The notes: generated from the letters alone by a model not told the origin. DNA of 20,783 bases from Acidobacteriota bacterium (GCA_003223995.1 QHYA01000165.1:1-20783); one strand, 5' to 3'. Shown: positions 1-7,444, counted from the first letter of the stretch. Translations and numbers: made by a program.

Positions 1-303
1 TCCACCCTTCTTCTTCCTCTCGCGACCATGCGCCTCCGCAGGCGGACCCTCGTGCCGGTCATCGATGATCCTCCTCCGGCGAGGGTCCGCCTGCGTGCAC
101 ACCACAGAAAGCGTCATCGCATTCACGCCACCCACGATAGGCGCGCCGGGGAGGTCCTACAATCGGATGAAAACCGCAACCCCTCGGAGGGAATATGCCC
201 GAAGCCGGGAGTGGCAAATGCCCCCAGGACATGAGGGTTTTCTTGTGCCAGGTCCCGCGCGAGTGCCTTTCCTGCCCGTGTTCCTCTATGATGAGCCGCA
301 GCA
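1..303. other. Non-coding stretch before the ABC permease
   Basis: I see no convincing gene here. The short open frames have no family resemblance and overlap one another. The notable content is the perfect inverted repeat at 37-95. A GGAGGG sequence at 186-191 precedes an ATG at 195, but the resulting Cys-containing frame runs out of phase into the permease gene and is not recognisable. No ATPase partner for the permease is visible in this stretch. Confidence 0.5.
37..95. repeat. Perfect 16-bp inverted repeat (hairpin)
   Basis: CGCAGGCGGACCCTCG at 37-52 is the exact reverse complement of 80-95. Four further inner base pairs (CCGG with CCGG) can form if a two-base TG bulge is allowed. The loop between the 16-bp arms is 27 nt. 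No T-tract follows on either strand, so it is not a classic intrinsic terminator. It could be the terminator-like end of a gene lying before the window, or a dispersed palindromic element. Confidence 0.75.
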
Positions 304-2127
304 GTGAAACTGGACGACCTTCTCCGGAGCTGCCTTCAGGACCTCTCCGATCGGAAGCTCCGCACCACCCTGACCCTGTCCGGCATCGTCATCGGCGCCG
401 CAGCACTGGCGTCGCTTCAGTCCCTGGCCGAGGGAGCACGGGCCAGCGTTCTGGACCCCTGGCAGGAGCGCGGAGCCCTCTCCCAGTTCGGCGTCGCGCC
501 TCGCGGCGAGAACCCCTGGCCCCAGCGCCGGAGGACTCACGAGATGCGCCAGAGGCGCGAGAAGCCGCCGAAGCGTGAAGGCACGGCGGCCGCAGCAGAG
601 GCGGCAGGAAAGGCAAGGCCGGCGGACCCCGCCTCTTTGGCGGAGGGCGAAGCGAGCGGGGAGGCGCCTGCCCGGCCGCTGGACGAGAAAGCTCTCGAGG
701 AGATTCGCAAGATCCCCGGTGTTCGTCTGGTCTCCGTTCCGCTGCTGCGCCCCCTGACTCTGCTCGCCGGCGGAGACGGGATAGAAACGCTCGTCTATGG
801 TCTTCCGCCTGAAATTCCCGGAGGAGAGGGGATCTACAAGCTGGAAGCCGGATCGCACTTCGCTCCGGGAAAAGATGTGCAGATCCTCATCGGAAAGAGG
901 CTCGCGGGAGAGTTGGGATTCGATCCGCCGCAGCGGGCGATCGGTACCAGCATCAAGGCGAGATGGGAGGAGCTGGCGGGCCTCGGGGGGCTCGCCGGGC
1001 CAGCGGCAGTAGCCCTGCAGAAGCGCGAGATGGAGGTGAAGGTCGCCGGGATCATCGACGCCGGAGCCGCCTACATCACCGTGGGTCCCTTCAGGGCCGT
1101 CGTCAACCTTGAGACGGCGGAGAAGATCCGGCCGGCGAGCATCGAGGCCTTGCGAGCGCTCGCGAGCGGGAAGAACCTCCTGCACGAGGCCGTTGTTTTC
1201 CTCGAGCGAGGGGTGGACCTCCAGAAGACCGAAGCCCGCGTGCGCGAGATGGGTTTCACAACCCGCTCCGCCCTGGAGTTTCTGTCGGATGTGCAGCGGG
1301 GGATGCTGCTCCTGCAGGTCCTCCTCGGGTGCCTGGGCGGTGTCGCCCTCTCCGTCGCCGGTCTCGGCATCGCCAACACTTTCCTGACGGCGGTTTATGA
1401 GAGGACGCACGAGATCGGCGTCCGACGCGCGGTGGGTGCCCGCCGCGCCGATATCCGCTCGCAGTTCTTCTTCGACGCGGCAGTTCTAGGGCTCGCGGGG
1501 GCCCTTGGCGGGCTCGCCCTGGCCTGGGGAACAGACCGCTACGTGGCGACAGCCGTCTTCCGCTGGATTGCGGAGGGGAGGCCATCAGCCCACGATTACC
1601 TCGAAGGAGAATCCGCGATGAAAGAACACCGGCGCGTTGCGGTTCCTGTTGCCTGCTGCTTGACGATTCTCACCCTTGGCTGCGCACCGCAGCAGCAGCC
1701 TGCCCCCGATACGCGTGCCACCGACGAAGCCGCGATCCGCGCTGCGGACATGGCCTGGTCCAAGGTTGCGGCGACCAAGCAAGTGGACGCGACGGTTGCG
1801 TACTATGCGGACGATGCAACGCTGTTGGCGCCCAATGCCCCGATGGCGAACGACAAACAGAGCATTCGCAAGACGTGGACCGATATGTTTGCGACACCGG
1901 GTTTTTCGCTCAGTTGGCAAACGACAAAGGCGGAGGTCGCCCGATCCGGTGACATTGGCTACTCAATAGGGACCTACCAGCTTGGGATGGACGACCCCAA
2001 AGGCAATCCAATGACGGATCGCGGCAAGTATGCAACGGTCTGGAGGAAGCAGCCCGATGGAAACTGGAAGGCCATCGTCGATATCTTCAATACAGATCTG
2101 CCTGCGACTCTGGCAGAGGCAAGATAG
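304..2127 (+). CDS. MacB-like ABC permease, C-terminally truncated and fused in frame to a DUF4440 lipoprotein
   Basis: The first 438 residues read as a MacB/FtsX-type ABC transporter permease. TM1 is at about residues 22-42, a long periplasmic domain covers about 43-330, TM2 is at about 335-361, and TM3 is at about 389-409. The hallmark cytoplasmic loop ERTHEIGVRRAVGARRADI lies between TM2 and TM3. Normal family members continue through a fourth TM and a short C-terminal tail; here the sequence leaves the family after about residue 420. It then runs without a stop into a separate lipoprotein-type protein that has its own ATG at 1618. The GTG at 304 is chosen because an in-frame TGA lies at 292-294 and the family consensus begins here (MKLDDLLR). 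No clear Shine-Dalgarno sequence precedes it, and no ATPase gene is seen. The permease is probably non-functional, with the single ORF produced by a deletion or an insertion boundary. Confidence 0.75.
   Translation: MKLDDLLRSCLQDLSDRKLRTTLTLSGIVIGAAALASLQSLAEGARASVLDPWQERGALSQFGVAPRGENPWPQRRRTHEMRQRREKPPKREGTAAAAEAAGKARPADPASLAEGEASGEAPARPLDEKALEEIRKIPGVRLVSVPLLRPLTLLAGGDGIETLVYGLPPEIPGGEGIYKLEAGSHFAPGKDVQILIGKRLAGELGFDPPQRAIGTSIKARWEELAGLGGLAGPAAVALQKREMEVKVAGIIDAGAAYITVGPFRAVVNLETAEKIRPASIEALRALASGKNLLHEAVVFLERGVDLQKTEARVREMGFTTRSALEFLSDVQRGMLLLQVLLGCLGGVALSVAGLGIANTFLTAVYERTHEIGVRRAVGARRADIRSQFFFDAAVLGLAGALGGLALAWGTDRYVATAVFRWIAEGRPSAHDYLEGESAMKEHRRVAVPVACCLTILTLGCAPQQQPAPDTRATDEAAIRAADMAWSKVAATKQVDATVAYYADDATLLAPNAPMANDKQSIRKTWTDMFATPGFSLSWQTTKAEVARSGDIGYSIGTYQLGMDDPKGNPMTDRGKYATVWRKQPDGNWKAIVDIFNTDLPATLAEAR
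1618..2127 (+). CDS. DUF4440/SnoaL-like putative lipoprotein (internal start)
   Basis: This 169-residue protein probably has its own translation start, because GAAGGAGA (1603-1610) sits upstream of the ATG. The N-terminus has a basic start and a hydrophobic stretch, then a lipobox-like LTLGC with Cys22 as the likely lipidated residue. The remainder resembles the small NTF2-like fold of DUF4440/SnoaL proteins: an early DEAAIRAADMAWSK helix, the YYADDATLLAPNAP motif, and a C-terminal YATVWRKQPDGNWKAIVDIFN strand pair. Members of this superfamily bind or isomerise small molecules, but many have no known substrate, so no reaction is assigned. Its base composition looks less GC-rich than the permease part, consistent with a different origin. 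GNAT follows 14 bp downstream. Confidence 0.75.
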   Translation: MKEHRRVAVPVACCLTILTLGCAPQQQPAPDTRATDEAAIRAADMAWSKVAATKQVDATVAYYADDATLLAPNAPMANDKQSIRKTWTDMFATPGFSLSWQTTKAEVARSGDIGYSIGTYQLGMDDPKGNPMTDRGKYATVWRKQPDGNWKAIVDIFNTDLPATLAEAR

Positions 2128-2141
2128 CAGTCCCCGGGACC

Positions 2142-2621
2142 ATGTCGTTCCTGATCCGAGACTACGACTCAGCCCGAGACGGGCACCGGCTTCGCCAGTG
2201 CGTCGTTGAACTTCAGGAGTTCGAACGACGGCTTGAACCCTCCCTGCCACAGGGCGAGGCGATGGCTGACCCATATCTAGCATTCCTTCTTGAGCGATGC
2301 GCTAGATCGTCTGGCCGAATCCTCGTAGCCGAAGAGGACAACACGGTGGCGGGCCTCGTGGCGGTTCTGACCAGGGTCTCGCCTGAGGAGCCTGATGAAG
2401 CCCGACAGGAATACGCCTACATATCCGACCTGGTTGTTCTCGCTCGGTACCGTCGCCGAGGGCTGGGTCGCATTCTTCTTGAACATGCTGAGGCGCTGGC
2501 GCGAAAAAGGGGAGCGACGACGCTTCGCGTTGGCGTATTGGCCAAGAATCGCATCGCCCATGGTCTGTACCAGCAACTCGGCTTCAACGATTTCCAGGTT
2601 CAGATGGTGAAGGATCTGTGA
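2142..2621 (+). CDS. GNAT-family N-acetyltransferase
   Basis: This 159-residue protein has the GNAT fold (Acetyltransf_1). Its core beta-strand (YISDLVVLARYRRRGLG) carries the acetyl-CoA pyrophosphate-binding motif R-R-x-G-x-G/A as RRRGLG near residues 104-109. The following helix and the C-terminal NRIAHGLYQQLGF segment are the usual end of the family fold. It would transfer an acetyl group from acetyl-CoA to an amine; the substrate cannot be told from sequence. The start at 2142 lies 14 bp after the lipoprotein stop and has no strong ribosome-binding site, so translational coupling is possible. GNAT genes are common in accessory DNA and integron cassettes, which fits the lower-GC block it sits in. 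Confidence 0.85.
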   Translation: MSFLIRDYDSARDGHRLRQCVVELQEFERRLEPSLPQGEAMADPYLAFLLERCARSSGRILVAEEDNTVAGLVAVLTRVSPEEPDEARQEYAYISDLVVLARYRRRGLGRILLEHAEALARKRGATTLRVGVLAKNRIAHGLYQQLGFNDFQVQMVKDL

Positions 2622-2871
2622 TTCACAGACGTAGGCAGCTCGCTTCGGCGTCCAACAAGCGGAAGCGGCTCAACCTGACTACGAAGCCTGTCATACCATT
2701 TGTTGTCTGAGGCCGTGTCATTTGTCCGTATGCGCCGGGGTGGAAGGCTGGCTTCCTTCACAACGGCGCCTCTAACAATCGCATCAACATGACGGCAGGC
2801 AGCAGGCCCGGGGTGAGCGCGCGTCCTCGCTCGCCTGCCGCGGGTCCTGCGGAGCGCGGCTCGGAGTCCCC

Positions 2872-4095
2872 GTGAAGAACCCTTCGTGGAATCAGGACCT
2901 CGTTGCCAGCTATGACCGCACGGCCGAGCGTTACGCCGAGAGGTTCCTTCACGAGCTCGACCACAAGCCTTTCGACCGCGAACTTCTCGACAACTTCGCT
3001 GACGCCGTTCGTGGCCGGGGCCAAACCTGTGATCTCGGATGCGGTCCCGGCCACGTCGCCCGATACCTAAAGGCGCGCGGTGTTGATGTCTTCGGTCTCG
3101 ACATCTCACCAGGCATGATCGAAGTCGCCACTCGCCTGAACCCCGACATTCTCTTCAGGCGGGGCGACATGCTTGCCTTGGACTTCCCCGACCAGACCCT
3201 TTCAGGAGTTGTTGCGTTCTATTCGCTGATTCACCTTTCGCGAGAGTCGGCCCTTCGTGCTCTTCAGGAAACCTATCGTGTGCTCCTTCCCAATGGGCTT
3301 CTTCTCCTTTCTGTTCATGGGGGCGAAGGCGAGTTGCACGTAGATGAGTTTCTTGGAATTTCGGTGTCGATCGACGCGACCCTCTTTCAACCCGAGGAGA
3401 TGGCCCGGTACGTGCGCCAAGCAGGCTTCGCGGTCGACAGAATCGTTACAAGGCAGCCGTACGAGTTCGAATTCCAGTCGACCCGCATCTACATCTCGGC
3501 CATGAAAAAGGTCGTCGACTCCAACTCCATCGGGGATCCTGCGCGGTATCACGACCTTGATCATCTGGAGCGCGGGCTCGCGGCCTTGCCGGGCATACCC
3601 AAGAACCTGGGCCGCATAGCCCTGATCGTTCGAAGGCGCGAGGGCGGCTGGCGGGACACTCCCGATCGAACCGTGCTGGCACCTGATACTGGTCTCCCGG
3701 GAGACGCCTGGAGTCGCCTGAAGGAGCCAAAGCCAGACGCGCAGATCACGGCGATGCAGATAGACGTCGCGGAGTTGATCGCGAACGGCCAGCCTCTGGC
3801 GTTGTTCGGAGACAACCTGTTCCTGGAACTCGATCTTTCCGAAGAAAACCTGCCACCTGGTAGCCAGGTGCGGGTTGGCTGCGCCACCCTGGAGGTGACT
3901 CCCAAACCACACAACGGCTGTCAGAAGTTCCGAGCGCGCTTTGGGCCAGACGCTGTCCGCTTCGTATCGAAGCCTGACCTGCGACATCGGAACCTTCGGG
4001 GCATCTACATGCGCGTGCTCGAGGGAGGGGAGGCAGCGCCGGGCGATCCGGTGGAGGTCATTGCCCCTGCGACTCGGATGCCAGCGGTGTCGTGA
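2872..4095 (+). CDS. SAM-dependent methyltransferase - MOSC domain fusion
   Basis: This 407-residue protein has two parts. Residues 1 to about 212 form a class I SAM methyltransferase: motif I is CDLGCGPGH (53-61), the acidic end of strand 2 is GLDISPGM (75-82), and the post-I region is RRGDMLALDFPDQ. Residues about 225-395 form a MOSC domain. It includes LPGDAW (275-280), LFGDNLF (311-317), and TPKPHNGCQKFRARFG with the conserved Cys350 that in MOSC proteins is proposed to carry sulfur or bind a metal-sulfur group. Both halves normally occur as separate proteins. The junction at about residues 210-232 has no obvious linker repeat, so this could be a genuine bifunctional enzyme or a stop-codon-loss fusion. 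The start is the GTG at 2872. Substrates are unknown. Confidence 0.8.
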   Translation: MKNPSWNQDLVASYDRTAERYAERFLHELDHKPFDRELLDNFADAVRGRGQTCDLGCGPGHVARYLKARGVDVFGLDISPGMIEVATRLNPDILFRRGDMLALDFPDQTLSGVVAFYSLIHLSRESALRALQETYRVLLPNGLLLLSVHGGEGELHVDEFLGISVSIDATLFQPEEMARYVRQAGFAVDRIVTRQPYEFEFQSTRIYISAMKKVVDSNSIGDPARYHDLDHLERGLAALPGIPKNLGRIALIVRRREGGWRDTPDRTVLAPDTGLPGDAWSRLKEPKPDAQITAMQIDVAELIANGQPLALFGDNLFLELDLSEENLPPGSQVRVGCATLEVTPKPHNGCQKFRARFGPDAVRFVSKPDLRHRNLRGIYMRVLEGGEAAPGDPVEVIAPATRMPAVS

Positions 4096-4167
4096 TGATG
4101 CTATCCTGTTGAGGTCACCGGCGCATCAAACCGCAGGCACGAGTTATTCACCAAGGCCGATCAGAGT

Positions 4168-4180
4168 CGGAGGAGCGATG
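4168..4180 (+). promoter_or_regulatory. Ribosome-binding site fixing the transketolase start
   Basis: The purine-rich GGAGGAG (4169-4175) lies two bases before the ATG at 4178 when counted from its last G, or about four from the GGAGG core. An open frame extends upstream to 3941, inside the MOSC gene, but that extension is not transketolase-like. The start is therefore placed at 4178. Confidence 0.6.
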
Positions 4181-6211
4181 CCGGCAAGGGTCACGGGAAC
4201 CGGTCTGGATCAACTGGCCGTCAACACGATCAAGATGCTCGCGGTGGACGCCGTCGAGAAGGCAAAATCGGGCCACCCCGGAATGCCCATGGGGGCGGCC
4301 GACTACACCTACGTCCTGTGGACCCGGTTCCTTCGCTACAACCCGCAGGATCCCGCCTGGCCCGACCGCGACCGCTTCGTGCTGTCGGCCGGGCACGGCT
4401 GCATGCTGCTCTACGCGATGCTGCATCTGGCCGGGTTCGACATGCCGATGGAGGAGATCAGGAATTTCCGCCAGTGGGGAAGCCGCACCCCCGGCCATCC
4501 CGAGCATGGCCTCGCCCCGGGCATCGAGACGACCACGGGGCCTCTGGGGCAGGGATTCGGCAACGCCGTCGGAATCGCCCTCGCCTCGAAGATGCTCGCG
4601 GCCCGCGTCAACACCGAGGATTTCGCTCCGATCACCCACCGCGTCTTCACCATCGTCAGCGACGGGGACCTGATGGAAGGGGTGGCTTCCGAGGCGGCCT
4701 CAATCGCCGGGCACCTGCGTCTCGGCAACATTGTTTCCATCTACGACGACAACCACATCACGATCGAAGGAAAAACCGATCTCGCCTTCTCCGAGGACGT
4801 GGGGCGCCGTTTCGAGGCCTACGGCTGGCACGTCCAGAGGATCGACGGCCACGACCGCGCGGCCGCCGCCGAGGCGCTCGCGGAAGCGGTCGCGGAGACG
4901 GGGCGGCCGTCCTTGATCGTTGCGCGCACGCACATCGCCGCCGGCGCTCCCACCAAGCACGACAGCGCGGAGGCCCACGGCAATCCTCTTGGACCCGAGG
5001 AGGCCACCGCCACCAAGAGGGCGCTGGGATGGCCGGAGGAGCCGAAGTTCCTGGTCCCCGACGAGGTGAGGGAGCGCTTCGCTGCGCGCGCCGCCGAGCT
5101 GCGTCCGATCTACGACGCCTGGCAGCGCGGCTTCGAGGGCTGGCGCTCGCGGCATCCCGATCTGGCCCCTCTCTGGGACCAGTTGCGGCCGAGCCGGATG
5201 TTGCCGGCGAACCTGGCCAGCACGCTGCTCGAATCCGCGCCGCGTGAGGCGGCAGCGACGCGGGCGCATTCCGGAAAGATCATCCAGAAGCTCGCCTCGC
5301 TCGTTCCGGCTCTCGCCGGAGGAGCGGGCGACCTCGCCCCTTCCACCAGCACGCTGATCAAGGATTCCCCCTCGGTCGCACCCGGCTCCTTCATCGGTCG
5401 CAACCTTCACTTCGGCATCCGCGAGCACGCGATGGGGGCGATCGTCAACGGGATGGCGGTGGACGGCAGCTTCATCCCCTACGGCGCGACGTTCCTCGTC
5501 TTCTCCGATTACATGCGTCCGGCGATCCGCCTCGCCGCCCTGTCGCGCTTTCCCTCCATCTTCGTCTTCACCCACGACAGCGTCTTCCTGGGCGAGGATG
5601 GCCCGACCCACCAGCCGATCGAGCATCTGACCGCCCTGCGGGCGATCGTGAACCTCGTCGTGATCCGCCCCTGCGACGGCATCGAGACTGCGCTGGCGTG
5701 GGCTTTCGCCGTCGGGCGCCGCGACGGCCCCACGGCGCTCGTCTTCACGCGGCAGACGGTCCCGGTCGTCGAGCGCGCCGCCCCGCCAACCACCGACCTT
5801 GTCGCCCGGGGAGCCTACGTGCTGCTGGAGGCCGGCGGGGGAAAGCCGAAGCTCGTCATCATCGCCACGGGCTCCGAGGTCCCGCTCGCCGCGGAGGCCC
5901 GCGCGATCCTCGAGAAGGACGGGACTCCCACGCGTGTCGTCTCCATGCCCTCGATGGAGCTGTTCCTGGGACAGAGCGATGAGTACCAGACCTCGGTCGT
6001 TCCCCAGGACGGCACGCCTCTCGTCGTCGTGGAAGCGGGCTTGCCCGACTGCTGGCACCGGATCGTTGGTCGCGAGGGGCTGATCATCGGCTTGCGCCGT
6101 TACGGCGCCTCTGCCCCTTACAAGGTCATCGCCGAGAAGCTCGGCTTCACGGGGCCACAGGTCGCAGCGCGGATCGCCGCGTGGCTGCAGGATCGAAAGC
6201 GGAGGAGCTGA
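4178..6211 (+). CDS. tkt: Transketolase
   Basis: This 677-residue enzyme moves two-carbon ketol units between sugar phosphates in the non-oxidative pentose phosphate pathway, in the cytoplasm. The length fits the family (about 650-680). Domains in order are the N-terminal TPP pyrophosphate-binding domain, the pyrimidine-binding domain and the C-terminal domain. Visible signatures are SGHPGMPMG (31-39), SKTPGHPE-like SRTPGHPEHG (102-111), the TPP/metal motif SDGDLMEG (161-168) followed by IYDDNHI (189-195), and NLHFGIREHAMG with the catalytic glutamate at E416. The family serine of GH(S)ML is cysteine here (GHGCMLLY), which is a minor oddity. It stands alone: the methyltransferase-MOSC gene ends 82 bp upstream, and a non-coding, decayed region follows. 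Confidence 0.96.
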   Translation: MPARVTGTGLDQLAVNTIKMLAVDAVEKAKSGHPGMPMGAADYTYVLWTRFLRYNPQDPAWPDRDRFVLSAGHGCMLLYAMLHLAGFDMPMEEIRNFRQWGSRTPGHPEHGLAPGIETTTGPLGQGFGNAVGIALASKMLAARVNTEDFAPITHRVFTIVSDGDLMEGVASEAASIAGHLRLGNIVSIYDDNHITIEGKTDLAFSEDVGRRFEAYGWHVQRIDGHDRAAAAEALAEAVAETGRPSLIVARTHIAAGAPTKHDSAEAHGNPLGPEEATATKRALGWPEEPKFLVPDEVRERFAARAAELRPIYDAWQRGFEGWRSRHPDLAPLWDQLRPSRMLPANLASTLLESAPREAAATRAHSGKIIQKLASLVPALAGGAGDLAPSTSTLIKDSPSVAPGSFIGRNLHFGIREHAMGAIVNGMAVDGSFIPYGATFLVFSDYMRPAIRLAALSRFPSIFVFTHDSVFLGEDGPTHQPIEHLTALRAIVNLVVIRPCDGIETALAWAFAVGRRDGPTALVFTRQTVPVVERAAPPTTDLVARGAYVLLEAGGGKPKLVIIATGSEVPLAAEARAILEKDGTPTRVVSMPSMELFLGQSDEYQTSVVPQDGTPLVVVEAGLPDCWHRIVGREGLIIGLRRYGASAPYKVIAEKLGFTGPQVAARIAAWLQDRKRRS

Positions 6212-6427
6212 TCCTCCATGGTTCTCTTTCCGGTCCATGTTCTTTCCGGTTCTTTCCGATTCTTTCCGATCGACTCTTCGGACCGGCCGACGTAAATAAA
6301 CGCGGGGGCCTGGGTTTCCTGGAACAGGGGCGGCCGCGGTCGTGGCCTGCGTGAGCATCGCGCCGGCGCCGGATCCGAAGATCAAGGTCACGCTAGGCCC
6401 GTGCGGGCAGCCTCCCCGGCCGGGCCC
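6212..6427. other. Non-coding stretch after transketolase with short tandem repeats
   Basis: No gene is seen. A cluster of 10-bp units, TCTTTCCGGT or TCTTTCCGAT, occurs once at 6225-6234 and three times in tandem at 6241-6270. The cluster is enclosed by a 7-bp inverted repeat, CCGGTCC (6230-6236) with GGACCGG (6280-6286). This may be part of the 3' end or terminator of the transketolase transcript. The rest is GC-rich sequence without motifs that I recognise. Confidence 0.45.
6225..6270. repeat. 10-bp tandem repeat, TCTTTCCGRT x3 plus one offset copy
   Basis: Copies are at 6225-6234 (TCTTTCCGGT), 6241-6250 (TCTTTCCGGT), 6251-6260 (TCTTTCCGAT) and 6261-6270 (TCTTTCCGAT). The first copy is separated from the others by CCATGT. 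Such short arrays vary readily in copy number through slippage. Confidence 0.8.
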
Positions 6428-6660
6428 TATGATGTGATCACGGGGGCAATGTCCTCGAGCCCCTGGAGAGGCCAGGGCAGGTCGACATCGGTCACTGCCG
6501 CGCGGACGAACTGATGGCCGACAACATCGAACTGCGCGACGGGGTAGACCCGTACAACCCGCTCTACATTCTCGTCCGCAACGGCGCCGGGGCCCAGCAC
6601 GACTACGGCACGTCCCGTTCGGGCGTTCCGCGCGTCCCCTCCGTGGGCGGTTGTCCGTGA
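6428..6660 (+). pseudogene. Frameshifted C-terminal remnant of a secreted protein
   Basis: Two reading frames together resemble the C-terminal module found on many secreted, repeat-rich proteins of Acidobacteriota and Deltaproteobacteria. The frame starting at 6428 gives YDVITGAMSS. After a frame change, the frame running through 6481 gives GQVDIGHCRADEL, then DPYNPLYILVRNG, then HDYGTSRSGVPRVPSVGGCP, and ends at TGA 6658-6660. The hallmark order YDV..G, VD.G..C, D..DP, (F/Y)YLVRN, YGT, G.PR.P, C is preserved. The upstream bulk of the protein and any start codon are absent. The family link is from memory of the motif pattern and was not searched. Confidence 0.5.
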
Positions 6661-6677
6661 ACCACTCCTGATTTTTT

Positions 6678-6712
6678 GCGGGACGCCCTAACGCTCGCCT
6701 GCGGCGTCCCGC
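6678..6712. repeat. 10-bp perfect inverted repeat next to a T6 run
   Basis: GCGGGACGCC (6678-6687) pairs with GGCGTCCCGC (6703-6712) across a 15-nt loop. A T6 tract (6672-6677) lies just before it on the plus strand. This is the wrong side for an intrinsic terminator reading rightwards, and a minus-strand transcript would have an A-run after the hairpin. It lies between the degraded gene end and the toxin stop, and may be a REP-like palindrome or the remains of a terminator. Confidence 0.55.
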
Positions 6713-6798
6713 GCCGATCCCTCTTCTCGCTACTGGAACGCATTCGTCGCGGCGGGGGATGGAGGTGAGGTGTCGATCGACGTGCTCGTCAGGTGAAT

Positions 6799-7209
6799 CT
6801 ACCAGATCGTTCGCAGAAGGGCGCACCTGCGGATCCTCGCGTCTCGTGTCAGAAGAGGCATCCCATGGGCCCGTGCCGTCGCCGCGATCAGCCGATCGGC
6901 GGGGTCGCGGGGGAAGCTCTCGGGGAACTGGGTCGAGAGAGCAACCACGGTGGCGGAGATTTCCTTCACGATCACGCCGCTCTTGATGACGAGCTCCTCG
7001 ATCCATCTTTCGGGAGTGCCATGAGCCTTGATCCTGCCGAGGGCGATCATCATCGCGATCTCCCAGAGCGAGATGGAGGCAATGGCGATTCCTCCGGACG
7101 ACAGCGACTTCCTGATGGCCGAAGTTGCGCTGCGAGAGAGCCTGTCGGGCTCGATGGTCAACCAGAGGAGCACGTGAGTGTCGAGCAGGATCACCTCGCG
7201 GCTCTCCAT
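6799..7209 (-). CDS. vapC: VapC-type PIN-domain toxin
   Basis: This 136-residue PIN-domain ribonuclease would be the toxin of a type II toxin-antitoxin pair and would cleave RNA in the cytoplasm. The expected acidic, magnesium-binding residues are present: D10 in ILLDTHVLLW, E50 in ISLWEIAM, D105 in RDPADRLIAATA and D123 in LLTRDARI. The spacing and length fit the PIN subgroup usually paired with Phd/YefM antitoxins. Its start (7209) overlaps the end of the antitoxin gene by 19 bp, so the two are translated from one message and probably coupled. All catalytic positions are intact, so the toxin looks functional. The organism-specific RNA target cannot be inferred. Confidence 0.9.
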   Translation of the reverse strand: MESREVILLDTHVLLWLTIEPDRLSRSATSAIRKSLSSGGIAIASISLWEIAMMIALGRIKAHGTPERWIEELVIKSGVIVKEISATVVALSTQFPESFPRDPADRLIAATARAHGMPLLTRDARIRRCALLRTIW

Positions 7210-7424
7210 CGGCTGGAGGGGGTGACGGGGGCCATGACGTCGCCCGCGATCTCGGCGCTCCCGGCCATGCAGCCGAAGACCTCCGCCGGCGCCTCGTCCG
7301 CGGGAACCAGCTTGGCCACGGGAACGCCCTTCTTCGTGATCAAGACAGTCTCGCGACGCGTGCGCACCTCGTCCATGACCCTGAGGCAGCGCGCCTTGAA
7401 CTCTCCGGCGGGCATGGTTTTCAT
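7191..7424 (-). CDS. Phd/YefM-family antitoxin
   Basis: This 77-residue antitoxin belongs to the Phd/YefM family. The N-terminal DNA-binding half reads MKTMPAGEFKARCLRVMDEV, followed by TVLITKKGVPVAKLVP, the standard strand-turn-strand of the family. The C-terminal tail (about residues 45-77) is the part that would wrap around the PIN toxin. The gene is first in a two-gene operon with vapC and overlaps it by 19 bp. A TTGCCA-N18-TATAAT promoter sits immediately upstream, overlapped by GGTCA/TGACC inverted repeats. This fits negative autoregulation by the antitoxin or the complex, which is how the family normally works. Confidence 0.9.
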   Translation of the reverse strand: MKTMPAGEFKARCLRVMDEVRTRRETVLITKKGVPVAKLVPADEAPAEVFGCMAGSAEIAGDVMAPVTPSSRWRAAR

Positions 7425-7444
7425 GACCAGATCCAGGTAACCAT

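Noticed and set aside
195..578. Small Cys-rich open frame preceded by GGAGGG
   Set aside because: The ribosome-binding site is too close to the ATG, and most of the frame overlaps the permease out of phase without family resemblance.
3941..4177. Upstream extension of the transketolase reading frame
   Set aside because: It overlaps the MOSC coding sequence and is not transketolase-like; a ribosome-binding site marks the start at 4178.
6225..6270. Tandem repeats as a CRISPR array
   Set aside because: Units are only 10 bp, directly adjacent without spacers, and no cas genes are nearby.
4700..7006. 768-codon minus-strand open frame across transketolase
   Set aside because: It lies antisense to a clear transketolase gene and has low-complexity Arg/Gly/Asp-rich composition with no family motifs. 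It is a typical high-GC shadow frame.
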